Below are positions 6,484-6,759 of a stretch of DNA of 6,759 nt, piece by piece. The notes under the pieces were generated by a model. That model was given only the letters and a program-made list of their open reading frames with translations, was not told where the DNA came from and did no database searches. This DNA comes from Lentisphaerota bacterium (lineage in GTDB: Bacteria; Verrucomicrobiota; Lentisphaeria; Oligosphaerales; JAFGRS01), in contig JAAYZO010000767.1 of the NCBI GenBank assembly GCA_012514865.1, positions 1 through 6,759 of the forward strand, given 5' to 3'. The translations under genes and the position numbers were made by a program. Position 1 is the first letter of the stretch. The number at the start of each line of letters is the position of its first letter.

Positions 6484-6618
6484 AGGTCCACGGCGCCGTC
6501 CGTGGACCACCGGGCGCCGACGGCGCCCGGGAGGAGAGCCGAGCCGACGCTCGGCGCTCCCAGGCAAGCGGCTGCGGGCAGCCGCCGCGGCAGAGGCGCC
6601 GTCGGCGCACCCGGCGCC
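6484..6618. repeat. Intergenic multi-hairpin element, copy B (five hairpins)
   Basis: A run of inverted repeats with little sequence between them. Hairpin 1: 6485-6493 (GGTCCACGG) with 6500-6508, loop CGCCGT. Hairpin 2: 6510-6518 (CCGGGCGCC) with 6522-6530, loop GAC. Hairpin 3: 6533-6544 with 6549-6560, 12 pairs with one mismatch. Hairpin 4: 6568-6575 (GCGGCTGC) with 6578-6585. Hairpin 5: 6595-6601 (GGCGCCG) with 6612-6618, with an alternative pairing 6596-6601 to 6603-6608. Hairpins 1 and 2 are closely related to those at 2391-2436. The element lies between two divergently oriented gene starts, so it cannot be the terminator of either neighbour. Confidence 0.85.
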
Positions 6619-6634
6619 CTTGAGTCCCTTGAGT
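6617..6634. repeat. 9-bp perfect tandem duplication
   Basis: CCCTTGAGT occurs twice in direct succession (6617-6625 and 6626-6634), exactly at the junction between the GC-rich hairpin array and the AT-rich segment that follows. It could be a simple short tandem repeat or mark an insertion boundary. Confidence 0.75.
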
Positions 6635-6683
6635 CTAATACTCTTCACTTAGCTTTGAATAGCTGTGGATTCTGCGCGATATT

Positions 6684-6704
6684 ACCTCCGTAGCCTATGG
6701 AGGT
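6684..6704 (+). promoter_or_regulatory. Hairpin masking the transposase ribosome binding site
   Basis: ACCTCCGTAG at 6684-6693 can pair with CTATGGAGGT at 6695-6704, with one G-U wobble. The right arm contains the strong Shine-Dalgarno GGAGG, five bases before the ATG at 6709. Insertion sequences often limit transposase synthesis from read-through transcripts by folding such a hairpin; this reading is inferred from position and pairing. Confidence 0.6.
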
Positions 6705-6708
6705 GACT

Positions 6709-6759
6709 ATGGCGCGGAACGAGCAGACTCTGCCCGGGGGAGTGCGGCTGAACGACCAC
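6709..6759 (+). CDS. N-terminus of a putative IS4-family transposase (partial)
   Basis: Seventeen codons before the window ends: MARNEQTLPGGVRLNDH. Many IS4-type transposases begin with a short basic or polar leader and then L-P-x-G-x-R-(L/I)-(S/T/N)-D, the entry to the IS4 N-terminal domain, and this peptide matches that pattern. An excellent ribosome binding site (GGAGGTGACT then ATG) and the AT-rich lead-in support a real gene start. The fragment is too short to show any catalytic residue, so the family call is from pattern memory only. Confidence 0.45.
   Translation, partial: MARNEQTLPGGVRLNDH

Larger units (their letters stand above)
6635..6759 (+). mobile_element. Probable left end of an IS4-type insertion sequence (partial)
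   Basis: Composition drops sharply at about 6635: the 50 bases 6635-6684 contain 19 G or C, against a clearly GC-rich remainder of the window. The segment leads directly into a gene start with a strong, structure-masked ribosome binding site and a transposase-like N-terminus. The terminal inverted repeat cannot be confirmed because the right end lies outside the window; the exact left boundary is a guess from the composition change. Confidence 0.45.

Noticed and set aside
3807..6485. 892-residue plus-strand open frame across the sulfatase and the isomerase-like gene
   Set aside because: Its first part is a shadow of the sulfatase in another frame and the rest is the antisense of the isomerase-like gene; Pro/Arg-rich then Ala/Asp/Val-rich composition is typical of shadow frames in GC-rich DNA.
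6484..6634. Possible CRISPR-like array
   Set aside because: The repeated units are different hairpins, not identical direct repeats separated by uniform spacers, and no cas gene is present.
6290..6652. Small plus-strand frame with GTPGTEGTPG, resembling collagen-like repeats
   Set aside because: The pattern comes from the 18-bp tandem repeat read in frame, and the frame continues through the hairpin array; no ribosome binding site or conserved domain.

Overview
The window is a GC-rich stretch (third codon positions almost all G or C) of a bacterial chromosome. The gene content is a Bat (Bacteroides aerotolerance-type) operon end, a type I sulfatase and an L-fucose-isomerase-like protein. This combination fits an environmental member of the Planctomycetota/Verrucomicrobiota/Lentisphaerota/Kiritimatiellota group that degrades sulfated glycans. 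That placement is an inference from gene content and composition; no rRNA or other taxonomic marker is present.

Layout. Bases 1-404 hold the C-terminal end of a Bat-cluster protein (probably the TPR/VWA BatB/BatC type) with a long XXDK tetrapeptide repeat. Next come batD (411-2354), an approximately 220-base gap with a multi-hairpin intergenic element, and batE (2579-3487). A type I sulfatase (3484-4812) overlaps the batE stop by four bases. All four genes are on the plus strand and look like one transcription unit. A strong hairpin with a T-tract on the minus strand separates the sulfatase from a convergent, minus-strand L-fucose/L-arabinose-isomerase-fold protein (4875-6257), for which a candidate promoter and ribosome binding site can be seen.

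Bases 6258-6708 contain no gene. They hold, in order, the isomerase upstream region, an 18-bp tandem repeat, a second and longer copy of the multi-hairpin element, and a 9-bp tandem repeat. The sequence then shifts abruptly to AT-rich at about 6635. This shift leads into a start codon with a strong but hairpin-sequestered ribosome binding site, and the first 17 codons of what looks like an IS4-type transposase, cut off by the window end.

How the parts fit. BatD and BatE are membrane-anchored, periplasm-facing proteins that in the known family act with VWA-domain BatA/BatB and a MoxR ATPase, probably in envelope or stress functions. The sulfatase and isomerase-like protein are more plausibly sugar catabolism genes placed next to the operon. 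The most unusual items are the two related intergenic hairpin arrays, the poor match of the isomerase-like protein to the family's catalytic positions, the four-base coupling of a sulfatase to batE, and the XXDK repeat tail.
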